A stretch of DNA of 64,000 bases from Actinomadura sp. NAK00032 (lineage in GTDB: Bacteria > Actinomycetota > Actinomycetes > Streptosporangiales > Streptosporangiaceae). How positions within the stretch are numbered: the first letter of the stretch is position 1; each line of letters opens with the position of its first letter. The stretch covers positions 2,976,001-3,040,000 of the forward strand of contig NZ_CP054932.1 of NCBI RefSeq assembly GCF_013364275.1. Reading direction: 5' to 3'. This document shows, one piece after another, positions 16,012 to 22,856 of the stretch. Under the pieces are notes generated by a model, which saw only the letters and a program-made list of their open reading frames with translations, ran no database searches and was not told where the DNA came from. A program made the translations under genes and the position numbers.

Positions 16012-16274
16012 CTCGGGTGCCTCCCTTCGGGGGCGGTGCGAACCGGGTTCGCGCCGAGCGGCTCGGCGCAACGGTCGGCGGGGCGGTCGGCGGCGGGGTG
16101 GTATTCGGTGTCGAGGTCGGCGGCCATCACCGACCGGGCGCACGCCTCGCAGCGGTAGCGGACCGGGCCGCCGTCCAGCGGCGTGCGGCAGGACGGGCAC
16201 CGCTTGACCGCGGCAGCACGCAACCGGCGCGGCACGGCTGCCGTGGGCACCGGGGCGGGAGTGGTGGCGTTCAT
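16008..16274 (-). CDS. Small zinc-ribbon protein
   Basis: ATG 16274 gives 88 residues, with ATGA/GTGA overlaps on both sides. The only motif is CPSC-x15-CEAC (about 27-49), a single zinc ribbon flanked by arginines. Such mini zinc ribbons are frequent in AICE transfer operons. Its function is unknown; position right before spd suggests a part in transfer or spread. Confidence 0.7.
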   Translation of the reverse strand: MNATTPAPVPTAAVPRRLRAAAVKRCPSCRTPLDGGPVRYRCEACARSVMAADLDTEYHPAADRPADRCAEPLGANPVRTAPEGRHPR

Positions 16275-16672
16275 GCCGCGCACACCTCCGTTCCGGTGAC
16301 GCCGTCGGCGCAGTCCAGGCACTCACCGAGGTGGCGCGGCAGCACGTATCCGGCGTCGCGTCCGCAGGTCGGGCAGTGCCGGCGCGCGGCCAGCGCCTTG
16401 CCCAGGGCCGCGCGCTGCCGCTCGGACGGGACGCGCTTGGGCAGCGCGAAGCGGACGTCGTACAGGTAGGCGGCGCGCACCCCGCCACCACCGCGGCGGG
16501 AGTTCCACAGCACCTGACCGGCGATCTCCTGACCACCGGGCCGCAGCCCCTCGGCGGCCAGCTGGCGGCGGGTGCGCAGGTGCGGCGGCGCCATCCGCCA
16601 CGGCCACGTGGGCACCCCGTGGCGGGCGCCGGTCGGGTCGAAGAACCGCGCGGAGCTACGGCGGCGGGCCAT
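16271..16672 (-). CDS. RRQRL-motif zinc-binding AICE protein
   Basis: ATG 16672 lies in TGATG with the previous stop, giving 133 residues. It has the family signature LRTRRQLAAEGLRPGGQ (about 32-48), then WNSRRGGGGVRAAYLYDV, and a C-terminal HCPTCGRDAGYVLPRHLGECLDC zinc knuckle. This matches the family called RRQRL motif-containing zinc-binding protein in databases, almost confined to actinobacterial integrative elements. No biochemical role is known. The longer open frame upstream of 16672 is inside another gene and is rejected. Confidence 0.75.
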   Translation of the reverse strand: MARRRSSARFFDPTGARHGVPTWPWRMAPPHLRTRRQLAAEGLRPGGQEIAGQVLWNSRRGGGGVRAAYLYDVRFALPKRVPSERQRAALGKALAARRHCPTCGRDAGYVLPRHLGECLDCADGVTGTEVCAA

Positions 16673-16953
16673 CACGCCACACCCCCCGCCGGAACCAGAA
16701 CCGGCGCCACCACCGGCGCCAGCGCGGGACGGCACACCGTGACCAGGTGCCAGCCCCCACCGCGCAGCGACCGGTAGACCAGCACACCGGCGGCAGCCGT
16801 GACCACGGCGACGGCCAGCACGGTGAGGGCCAGCGTCGGCGCCGGGTGCGTCACCAGCAGCACCCCGCCGGCGACGGCGAGCCGGACCGGGGAAGCGCAC
16901 ACCCAGCACACCCCGGCGCCCAGCACAGCCAGCAGAACCAGGACGGCGATCAC
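16672..16953 (-). CDS. Small two-helix membrane protein
   Basis: GTG 16953 overlaps the preceding stop (GTGA) and gives 93 residues. Two hydrophobic helices are obvious: IAVLVLLAVLGAGVCWVCA (2-20) and TLALTVLAVAVVTAAAGVLVY (about 41-61), then a basic loop (RSLRGGGWH) and a third weaker hydrophobic stretch. A spread or mating-related membrane role is inferred only from its place in the spd/tra operon. Confidence 0.65.
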   Translation of the reverse strand: MIAVLVLLAVLGAGVCWVCASPVRLAVAGGVLLVTHPAPTLALTVLAVAVVTAAAGVLVYRSLRGGGWHLVTVCRPALAPVVAPVLVPAGGVA

Positions 16954-17543
16954 CGGGCCACCCCCGCGGAGTCGAGGGCGGCCAGCACCGGCGACACACG
17001 GGCGTCCAGCAGCGTCGCCAGCCACTTCACCGACGCCTTGGCGTCGCGGGCGGTCAGCCGGTCGGGGGCGTCCGCCGGCGCGTGCAGGTCGGCGGCGGCG
17101 ATGTGGAGCACCAGCAGCGTGCTGGACAGCATCGCCGGCCGCCGCGACAGGGCGGCGTCGTCGGGGACGTGGTAGCCGCGGTTCCACCAGTCGCCGCGGT
17201 CCCACTCGGCGAACCCGGCCACGTCGGCGAGCGCGGCCGGGCGGGGGACGGCGACCTGCACGCGGGCGATGAGCGCGAGGGCGTGCTCGCTGCCGGTCAG
17301 GGTCACCGACTGGAGGCGTTCGGCCGTCCAGCCCAAGTAGGGCGGCGCCATGACCGGGGACGTGGCGACCTGCCACGCGGCGGCGGCGAACTCGACCGGG
17401 TCACCGGTCACCGCGCCGTCACCGTCCCAGGACGCGAACAGGCGGGGGTAGCGGCGCAGGTACACCCCGTACCGGGACACGCCGTCGGAGGCGCTGGCGC
17501 GGTCGTCGGCGTCGTCGAAGGTGAACAGCATGGCGGCGCTCAC
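16950..17543 (-). CDS. AICE protein of unknown function, 197 residues
   Basis: GTG 17543 overlaps the stop of the 34-residue gene (GTGA), which favours it over ATG 17531. The protein is soluble, with FTFDDADDRAS near the start, tryptophan-rich FAEWDRGDWWNRGYHVPDD in the middle and a helical C-terminus (DRLTARDAKASVKWLATLLDARVSPVLAALD). No catalytic motif or membrane segment is seen. It is part of the coupled leftward operon. I do not recognise the family. Confidence 0.65.
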   Translation of the reverse strand: MSAAMLFTFDDADDRASASDGVSRYGVYLRRYPRLFASWDGDGAVTGDPVEFAAAAWQVATSPVMAPPYLGWTAERLQSVTLTGSEHALALIARVQVAVPRPAALADVAGFAEWDRGDWWNRGYHVPDDAALSRRPAMLSSTLLVLHIAAADLHAPADAPDRLTARDAKASVKWLATLLDARVSPVLAALDSAGVAR

Positions 17544-17644
17544 TTCTTCTTGCCGGACTGGGCGGCGTCGTAGGCGTCCCGGACGGACTTGGGCTCACCG
17601 TGCGGCCACGTCGAGGACTTGCCGGAGGTCGGCTTGTCAGCCAT
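17540..17644 (-). CDS. 34-residue coupled micro-gene
   Basis: ATG 17644 follows GGAAGGAAG and reads MADKPTSGKSSTWPHGEPKS and on to a C-terminal GKKK, 34 residues, ending in a TGA that overlaps the GTG start of the next gene. The overlap, the ribosome site and the regular third-position GC support it as real. It is hydrophilic with a basic end. Function unknown; it is too short for most gene finders. Confidence 0.6.
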   Translation of the reverse strand: MADKPTSGKSSTWPHGEPKSVRDAYDAAQSGKKK

Positions 17645-17719
17645 CGTTGGAACTTCCTTCCTTGAGGAGGACCCCGGAACGTCGGTGCCTGTCAGTGCGG
17701 GCGTTCCGGGGCACGGTCA

Positions 17720-17929
17720 TCACCGGCGGGCGTCGCCGGTCGGATCGGTCGAGGCGGGCGGGGCGCCCTCGGCGGGCGCGTTGAGGGTGACGTCGAGGTA
17801 CAGGGAGACCAGCGCCGAGTTCCCGCGGCGCGGGTAGGGCCGGGAGGTCTCCAGCACCGTCACCACGCCGGCGATGCGGGCGGCGGCGGTCTCGACCTCG
17901 GCGGGCAGGCCGGTCAGGCGGATCCTCAC
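17720..17929 (-). CDS. 69-residue AICE protein of unknown function
   Basis: GTG 17929 is preceded by GGAGGTGTCCA and overlaps the stop of the 43-residue gene. The protein (MRIRLTGLPAEVETAAARIA and on) looks like one small alpha/beta domain: strand, helix, strand VVTVLETSRPYP, strand ALVSLYLDVTL, then a proline-rich tail. It may be a regulatory or binding domain. Function is not assigned. Confidence 0.65.
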   Translation of the reverse strand: MRIRLTGLPAEVETAAARIAGVVTVLETSRPYPRRGNSALVSLYLDVTLNAPAEGAPPASTDPTGDARR

Positions 17930-18057
17930 TGGACACCTCCCAGCAGCACCGCTGCGGCCAGCGCCAGGAACACCAGCGCGATCAGCACGTGGAACCGGCC
18001 GTGCGGGTCCCGCACCACCTCGCGAGCGCGGACGGTCAGCAGACGCGGCCGGGCCAT
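17926..18057 (-). CDS. 43-residue coupled membrane micro-gene
   Basis: ATG 18057 follows the previous stop by one base and the gene ends in GTGA with the next. The peptide has a basic N-terminus (MARPRLLTVRAREVVRDPHG) and one membrane helix (FHVLIALVFLALAAAVLLGG). Start and stop overlaps on both sides argue that it is translated. It may assist the membrane transfer machinery. Confidence 0.6.
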   Translation of the reverse strand: MARPRLLTVRAREVVRDPHGRFHVLIALVFLALAAAVLLGGVQ

Positions 18058-18058
18058 C

Positions 18059-18526
18059 TCAGCCCACCCCCAGCGAGGCCAGCAGCGCGGCCACCAGCAG
18101 CCAGCCGACGTGCCATGACTGGTCGAGGGCGTAGGCGCCGGTACCGGTCGGCGCGGTCGCGCCGTCGCCGAGCCGGGCGAACTCGCCCTTGCCGGCCACC
18201 AGGGTGCGGCCGAGCCAGTCGGCCAGCGCCAGCAGCGTGGAACGCCGGTCGGCCCAGTAGTGCGAGACCGCGTCCACCGCCAGCGCGACCGCGGCGGCGT
18301 AGGGGTTGACCGGCAGCGCCAGCACCAGCGCCACCACCGTGACGGCGGCGGCCTTGACGGCGGTCAGAACGGCGACGTGCCGCGCGCACAGGATCCGGCC
18401 GGACCAGCCGGCGGCGCCCTTGCCGCACGCCTGCCCGTGCGTCTGCAACCAGTGGTCGCCCACCTCGTGCGCGGCGTACAGCGCGACGAACACGGCCGGG
18501 AAGACGATCGGGTCGGCGCCGAACAT
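18059..18526 (-). CDS. Integral membrane protein, DUF3307-like
   Basis: ATG 18526 shares a base with the whiB stop and gives 155 residues. About four hydrophobic segments are visible, with conserved-looking polar residues in the first (VALYAAHEVGDHWLQTHGQA) and in AVDAVSHYWADRRS, a histidine/aspartate pattern reminiscent of DUF3307 membrane proteins, though the match is only by eye. AICE operons often carry such a gene between whiB and the spd genes. Function unknown. Confidence 0.6.
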   Translation of the reverse strand: MFGADPIVFPAVFVALYAAHEVGDHWLQTHGQACGKGAAGWSGRILCARHVAVLTAVKAAAVTVVALVLALPVNPYAAAVALAVDAVSHYWADRRSTLLALADWLGRTLVAGKGEFARLGDGATAPTGTGAYALDQSWHVGWLLVAALLASLGVG

Positions 18527-18843
18527 CAGGCCACCTCACCCAGGTCCGCGGCGGTCAGGGTCCGGGCCTCGCGGCGGAGCGCGGCCAGCTCGCGGGGCAG
18601 GTAGCCCGCCCACACGCCGAACGCGGGGCGGACCCGGAGCGCGTAGTCAAGGCACAGGTCCCACACCGGGCAGTCCTCGCACACCTCGCGGGCCACGTCC
18701 TGCCGGGCGAGGCGCTCGGCGATCGGCTCGGACTCGAACGCGTCCGGTCCCATGTGCAGGTCCGGGTCGTGCCGGCACTCGCCGCGCTCGCCTAGTTCGG
18801 TCACCAGGTCCACCAGCGACAGAGACGACGGAACGATGGACAT
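18526..18843 (-). CDS. WhiB-family iron-sulfur regulator
   Basis: ATG 18843 with GGAGG at five-base spacing gives 105 residues; longer starts run through the hairpin leader. The WhiB signature is present: Cys in ECRHDPDL, then CEDCPVWDLCLDYAL (the CxxCxxxxxC-like cluster ligands), then the turn GVWAGYLPRE. WhiB proteins bind a [4Fe-4S] cluster and act with sigma factor region 4. Carriage on the element suggests redox or developmental control of transfer genes, or interference with host regulation. Confidence 0.85.
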   Translation of the reverse strand: MSIVPSSLSLVDLVTELGERGECRHDPDLHMGPDAFESEPIAERLARQDVAREVCEDCPVWDLCLDYALRVRPAFGVWAGYLPRELAALRREARTLTAADLGEVA

Positions 18844-18861
18844 GCGGTCCTCCATGCGGGT

Positions 18862-18922
18862 TGTGATCGGTTCGGAGCGCGGTCCTCGGCGGTGTGCTTG
18901 GTGGCTCGGCGCCGAGGGCCGC
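18862..18922 (-). other. Conserved hairpin leader element, copy 2
   Basis: This copy resembles 11404-11463 in both flanks, stem and loop, including GGTGTGCTTGGTGGCT on the plus strand. Stem positions differ from copy 1 but still pair by G-C or G-U, which argues for selection on RNA structure. It lies in the whiB leader. Confidence 0.55.
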
Positions 18923-18954
18923 ACGGACGTGCGATAGGTCGCGGTCATCGCTGG

Positions 18955-19101
18955 TCAGCCCAGCGAGCCCGAGAACGTCGTGATCGCGTGAATCACCTGG
19001 TTGACCAGCGCAGCGGCCTTCTCCGGGTTGTTGATCGCGAAGATGGCGACCGCGATGCCGGCGAGCCACTGCGGGATGCTGCTGGACTTCTGCGGGAACA
19101 C
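18955..19101 (-). CDS. 48-residue membrane peptide, first gene of the AICE operon
   Basis: GTG 19101 with AGGAGG five bases upstream gives a peptide with one hydrophobic helix (IPQWLAGIAVAIFAINNPEKA) and a short amphipathic tail (LVNQVIHAITTFSGSLG). It is the first gene leftward of the GntR operator and so the first product made on derepression. Small membrane peptides of this kind are common at this place in AICEs; no function is known. Confidence 0.65.
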   Translation of the reverse strand: MFPQKSSSIPQWLAGIAVAIFAINNPEKAAALVNQVIHAITTFSGSLG

Positions 19102-19170
19102 TGGGACCTCCTGATGACCTTCTGAGCACTGACAGTGATTCGCCCTGTTCGGAGCGGCTCACTGAGTGCA

Positions 19171-19227
19171 GCGTATACGCAGCTTCGTATACGCACAAGC
19201 CTTAGGTATACGATGGTGCGTATACGC
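19171..19227. promoter_or_regulatory. Four-site GTATAC operator between the divergent promoters
   Basis: Palindromes centred on GTATAC start at 19173, 19187, 19206 and 19220, as GCGTATACGC, TCGTATACGC, GGTATACGA and GCGTATACGC. Core spacing is 14, 19 and 14 bases, a symmetric layout. The array lies between the leftward transfer/replication operon and the rightward gntR gene. It is the probable binding site of that GntR protein, giving autoregulation and repression of the operon as KorSA does in pSAM2. Confidence 0.8.
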
Positions 19228-19269
19228 TGGTCAAGGTGTCACCGAAGAAGGCAAGGGGTTGATGACGCA

Positions 19270-19935
19270 GTGGCAGAACCGGCCTACGTCCGCATCGCCG
19301 GCGAGTACGCCCGACGCATCCGCCGGGGTGAACTCACACCCCGCACCCAGCTACCGAGCTACACCGAGATCGCCCAAGAGCACGGCGTCTCGGACATCGT
19401 GGTTCGCAAGGCCCTCGAACTCCTCCAGAGCCAGGGCCTCGTTCGCTCCGTACGCCGGCGAGGAAACTTCGTCGCCGACCGCCCGAACCTCGTTCGCGTG
19501 TCTCCTGAACGCCAGATGGAGACCGCCGAACAGTCATTCGAGAACGAGTCCGAACAGCAGGTTCAGGTAGAGCGAGAGACCCAGCAGATCCCCGCCTCAA
19601 CCGAACTAGCGGAGGCCCTCGGCGTACCGGCGGGGCAGGAGATCAACCACGTCATCACCCGAGCCACCGAGAACGGGCGACCGATCTCGATCTCGGACAC
19701 CTACCAGCCGCGGGACGTCGTCGGGATCTCGGAAGCTGCCTACCTGGAAGAGACGATCTCGGACCAACTACCGGTGGAGACGCATGCCGAGTGGTTGCGG
19801 ACTACGCCCGGCGACCTCGTCAAGACGGTTCACCAGCGGTTCCTGTCGGCCGACGAGCGGATCATCATGCTCTCGGACATCTCATATCCTCGCGACCGCT
19901 ACGAAGCGTTCGTGTTCCGCATGACCCTCAAGTAG
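19270..19935 (+). CDS. GntR-family regulator of the AICE (KorSA-like)
   Basis: GTG 19270 gives 221 residues starting MAEPAYVRIAGEYARRIRRG, the standard GntR opening. The winged HTH runs to about residue 70 (PSYTEIAQEHGVSDIVVRKALELLQSQG), followed by a UTRA-type effector domain (about 85-215) of the HutC subfamily. A ribosome site is weak. In pSAM2 a GntR protein of this type, KorSA, holds the element integrated by repressing the replication/excision genes. The multi-site operator directly upstream supports the same role. The effector is unknown. Confidence 0.87.
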   Translation: MAEPAYVRIAGEYARRIRRGELTPRTQLPSYTEIAQEHGVSDIVVRKALELLQSQGLVRSVRRRGNFVADRPNLVRVSPERQMETAEQSFENESEQQVQVERETQQIPASTELAEALGVPAGQEINHVITRATENGRPISISDTYQPRDVVGISEAAYLEETISDQLPVETHAEWLRTTPGDLVKTVHQRFLSADERIIMLSDISYPRDRYEAFVFRMTLK

Positions 19936-19940
19936 AGCCA

Positions 19941-19985
19941 ATGACTAAGGGGGGCGCCGACTCGTTCGGCGCCCCCCTTAGTCAT
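19941..19985. terminator. Perfect 20-bp bidirectional terminator
   Basis: ATGACTAAGGGGGGCGCCGA (19941-19960) and its exact complement (19966-19985) enclose the loop CTCGT. It lies between gntR and the converging cargo gene at 19994 and separates the core of the element from its cargo. Confidence 0.88.
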
Positions 19986-19993
19986 GCACGATC

Positions 19994-20929
19994 TCAGATT
20001 CGGACCCAGCCCTGAGCCACGTCCCTATCTGTCCACCACGAAACGAAGTGGGGATCTACCGAGTCCAGTCTCCAACGAGCCGACAAGGCGTCAAAGAAAG
20101 CATCGTTGCCCGTCTTGCCGCCCCTCGGCTCCCCGATATAAACGAGTCGCTCGCCGCCGGCAGCCTCGTACGACCTGAGCGCCTCAGAGGACATAGTGTC
20201 GCCCCAGCCAGGGGGCCAGCAAAGAAATAGTACGTAGTCAGTCGACTCAGGACGAATCTCGAATTCGGTCAGATCCTTGACGGGGTGCCAGACGTCCGCC
20301 TGCCCTACTGTCCCAGGGAAAGAGGGATTCTCGGCCTTGTCTGGCGGATTCGAGTCGTAGGCGTCAACAGTCAGCCCTGCATGAGTCAACTGTGCAGCCC
20401 AATAGCCCCGTCCCGCACCAAGTTCCACGATGGGAAGATCCATACAAAATTCTGCCACCCATACGATCGTTCGTGGGTTGGGTATCGCGTACGAGTAGGT
20501 TGCTTGGAGGAGCATCTGAGCAAAAGCGAGTTTCGCGCTTCCGCCCCTCTCGCCGCCATTCACCACGCGGCGGCCTTCGTGCTCAGCCACGAGCGGCTCA
20601 ACGATGTCCCAGTAGGGATTGGGGCTAACAGCACTGCCACCGGTCATGTAATGGACGAACCGTAGGTCAAACTGCGCATCGGCTTGATCGTCGCCGGTTC
20701 CCGCAAGCCGTGCCGCCATGTCCAGATACTCGGCCACTTTGGGGTACTTTGCCCTAAGCTTCTGCTCATCCTCCAAGAGTGCAGTGAGTTCCGCCCATCG
20801 GCTTGACTCCATGGTCAACTTGGCCATGCTTTGAGTTTCTCGCATGACATGAGAGCAGTCCAGTCCCTCAGAGCACTCGTTACATCGTCGCAGGTGAAGC
20901 AGCGGTGTATCGCCATAGCTGATACGCAC
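19994..20929 (-). CDS. Rossmann SAM-methyltransferase-like cargo protein
   Basis: The open frame starts at GTG 20929; ATG 20845 and 20827 are alternatives and none has a strong ribosome site. Up to 311 residues. The N-terminal extension has CNECSEGLDC, a possible zinc site. The core carries PIVELGAGRGYWAAQL, a class I SAM-binding loop, then VDAYDSNPP (motif II acid), then VLFLCWPPGWGDTMS, where a PP motif sits at the catalytic edge. It could methylate a small molecule, nucleotide or nucleic acid; this is undecided. GC is clearly lower than in the host and the AICE core. It follows the HTH-DnaB-like gene by 79 bases and is probably its operon partner. Confidence 0.65.
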   Translation of the reverse strand: MRISYGDTPLLHLRRCNECSEGLDCSHVMRETQSMAKLTMESSRWAELTALLEDEQKLRAKYPKVAEYLDMAARLAGTGDDQADAQFDLRFVHYMTGGSAVSPNPYWDIVEPLVAEHEGRRVVNGGERGGSAKLAFAQMLLQATYSYAIPNPRTIVWVAEFCMDLPIVELGAGRGYWAAQLTHAGLTVDAYDSNPPDKAENPSFPGTVGQADVWHPVKDLTEFEIRPESTDYVLFLCWPPGWGDTMSSEALRSYEAAGGERLVYIGEPRGGKTGNDAFFDALSARWRLDSVDPHFVSWWTDRDVAQGWVRI

Positions 20930-21008
20930 GTTCTCGCGCGGACGACCGACACCACCCCCGTGGTCGGGGAGCCTGGCTAGGCCCTTGCGACCCGGTTACT
21001 TGTCGGAA

Positions 21009-22322
21009 CTACTCGGAACTACCTTGCTTATCAACCTCAGAATCATCTGGATGTCGCAGGCTACCGTAATTGCCTTCATTGGTTGCTGCACTTTCCTCCT
21101 CTGATGCATCTTTCATGTTATTTGGCCAACCTCGGGGCAGATTCAATATCCTCATGTAATGCCCTTGAAGCGCTACTGTGAATGCATATCTGGGTCCGTG
21201 ACGGTATTTCATGATGCGAAAATCCATCTCGCCGGGGCGATCCTCAAAGTAGTACAAGTCTGGCCGGTGAAGGAGGGCGACCATATCTGCTTCGTTGAGA
21301 ATGTCGTCGCCATCTTTTAGATCGGCCAGTTCCGGCTCGGTGGGATAAGTTGCACTAGATTCTTTAATTCGAGCTGTTGCTATGATAACGATCCGATGCT
21401 CGGAACCTATTCTTTTGAGTTGCCGAAGTGCGTCGGCCATATCTTGTGCGGAGCCATCTTCAATGCTCGCTGCGACCATTGGGGAAAGGCTGTCAATAAT
21501 TGCTACCTTGAGATCATGTTCAGACTTCAGTCTCTCGATCTCTTGCTTAAAGAGTCTGAGATTTAGGGTGGAGGAGTGCATCAGCCAGAGTGGTGCACTG
21601 GCTATGTCGGTCATAGTTCTGGCTAGGCGAGTCCACTCTTCGTCTTTCAGTTGACTAGCCCTTATCTGTCTAAACGGTACTCCTCCTTGGGCTGACAGGA
21701 GTCGCATTTGAAATTCATTCTCGCTCTCCTCTAGACTGAAAAAGGCGGTCGATATACTTCGTTCTATCGCCAGGGAGCGACCTATCGTAGAAGTGACTGC
21801 AGTCTTACCTACAGATACTCTTGAGGCGATAATGTTTAGGGATCCGGGACGGAGACCGCCGGTGAGATCGTCAAGGCCGTCGATTCCCGTAAGAATAGTG
21901 CGTGAGGTTCCTTCTGGGGCGCTAGTCCCCTCGATCTCATCAAGCGCGCCCAATAGGAAATCCAAAATAGGGCGGGCCGAAGCGTCTTTTGGAGGATGCT
22001 GCCTCTCTTTTTGGGCGTGATCGTCAACACTCCAGCCTTCTGCGCGAGCCCACAGTTGACGAAAATACTCGATCGTCGTCGGTTGATTTTTCTTAGCCTT
22101 ATCGGCGAGGACCTCGACTATTAGCTCAATAGCGCCCCATGAGGGGACCTTAGGGCCGCGCAACGCCTTGTGGATAGTTGTATGGCTTAGCACGTCGCGG
22201 CCGATGCTGATCTGTATATTTCGCATGCTCGGCCTGCCGGCGGCCAGATGGAGTTGATGGAGGGCGTCGAAGAATTCACGTATGGGACCGTCCGGCAGAA
22301 CGGGCCTATTCACCTTTGCCAC
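21009..22322 (-). CDS. HTH protein fused to a DnaB-like RecA ATPase domain
   Basis: ATG 22322 gives 437 residues. The first 75 form an actinobacterial HTH signalling domain (PIREFFDALHQLHLAAGRPS, then LSHTTIHKALRG). Residues about 140-400 follow the DnaB C-terminal helicase domain in order: Walker A IIASRVSVGKTAV, FFSLEESENEFQMRLLSAQGG, Walker B VAIIDSLSPM, an ADLKDGDDILNEADMVALLHR block and KYRHGPRYAF in place of the usual KNRNG. The DnaB N-terminal domain is missing and replaced by the HTH. GC is 26 of 60 bases at 21061-21120, far below the surroundings. It could be a replication accessory or a defence/regulatory ATPase; the HTH suggests it controls its own promoter. Confidence 0.75.
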   Translation of the reverse strand: MAKVNRPVLPDGPIREFFDALHQLHLAAGRPSMRNIQISIGRDVLSHTTIHKALRGPKVPSWGAIELIVEVLADKAKKNQPTTIEYFRQLWARAEGWSVDDHAQKERQHPPKDASARPILDFLLGALDEIEGTSAPEGTSRTILTGIDGLDDLTGGLRPGSLNIIASRVSVGKTAVTSTIGRSLAIERSISTAFFSLEESENEFQMRLLSAQGGVPFRQIRASQLKDEEWTRLARTMTDIASAPLWLMHSSTLNLRLFKQEIERLKSEHDLKVAIIDSLSPMVAASIEDGSAQDMADALRQLKRIGSEHRIVIIATARIKESSATYPTEPELADLKDGDDILNEADMVALLHRPDLYYFEDRPGEMDFRIMKYRHGPRYAFTVALQGHYMRILNLPRGWPNNMKDASEEESAATNEGNYGSLRHPDDSEVDKQGSSE

Positions 22323-22369
22323 AACACTCTCCGTGATGGCTTGGTTGCTGAGTGGATGCCGTCAACTCT

Positions 22370-22391
22370 TGTAAACCATGCCAAGTTTACA
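22370..22391. promoter_or_regulatory. Operator-like inverted repeat upstream of the HTH-ATPase
   Basis: TGTAAAC (22370-22376) and GTTTACA (22385-22391) are perfect 7-bp arms eight bases apart, 48 bases before ATG 22322. This is a plausible binding site for the HTH domain of that gene. Confidence 0.5.
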
Positions 22392-22530
22392 GGCCCGTCG
22401 CTGGTCGGAGTGCTGAAACGGATCAAATCCGTAAGCGTTAGTCTCTCTCCGTAATCGTCGTGCGCTGGGCTGTCAGGGTTGGGGGTGCGGGCAAAAGGCT
22501 TGCCGGCTTCAGAACCAGGGAGACACATTC

Positions 22531-22659
22531 ATGTGGGCTGCAGCGGAGATCGGTAAGACGATCCGGTCCGCCCTTCGGAGTTGGGGGCACACCGCCAGGC
22601 TCTGCACCGTTGTCTGCGTGATCGCGGCCAATGGGTACCTGTTCATCTGGCTGAGCTGA
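22531..22659 (+). CDS. 42-residue membrane peptide near the right end
   Basis: ATG 22531, preceded by AGGGAGA, reads MWAAAEIGKTIRSALRSWGH and continues into a hydrophobic helix (LCTVVCVIAANGYLFIWLS) before TGA. It is rightward and followed by a good hairpin terminator, so it forms its own small transcription unit. The peptide has a basic amphipathic start and one membrane span, which could suit a toxin-like or holin-like peptide or a transfer accessory. There is no homology evidence, so function is open. Confidence 0.5.
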   Translation: MWAAAEIGKTIRSALRSWGHTARLCTVVCVIAANGYLFIWLS

Positions 22660-22686
22660 GATCAGCGAGCCACAGTCGGAGGATGT

Positions 22687-22734
22687 CCAACCCCTGGTCC
22701 CCGCACTCATGCGATGGCGCGGACCAGGGGTTGG
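22687..22734 (+). terminator. Hairpin terminator after the 42-residue peptide gene
   Basis: Perfect 14-bp arms CCAACCCCTGGTCC (22687-22700) and GGACCAGGGGTTGG (22721-22734) surround a 20-base loop, followed by TTTG. It ends the small rightward unit before attR. Confidence 0.75.
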
Positions 22735-22739
22735 TTTGT

Positions 22740-22758
22740 GAGTGACCAACCGAGTGAC
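22740..22758 (+). promoter_or_regulatory. Candidate integrase arm-type site, right
   Basis: GAGTGACCAACCGAGTGAC pairs with 5554-5572 (17 of 19 identical, same orientation). Its two GAGTGAC half-sites start 12 bases apart. It lies 98 bases from the attR core. Confidence 0.5.
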
Positions 22759-22856
22759 AACGAGCTAGGGATCACCTGGACGCGTGTGGACGGTGGTGGA
22801 CACCGTCCGCCGTGCTTGTTGTAGGAGCGAGCTGGGTACGACCCTGTCCGGAATGC

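Noticed and set aside
19994..22322. Classical restriction-modification or toxin-antitoxin system
   Set aside because: No nuclease motif, no DNA-methylase target domain and no small toxin partner is visible.
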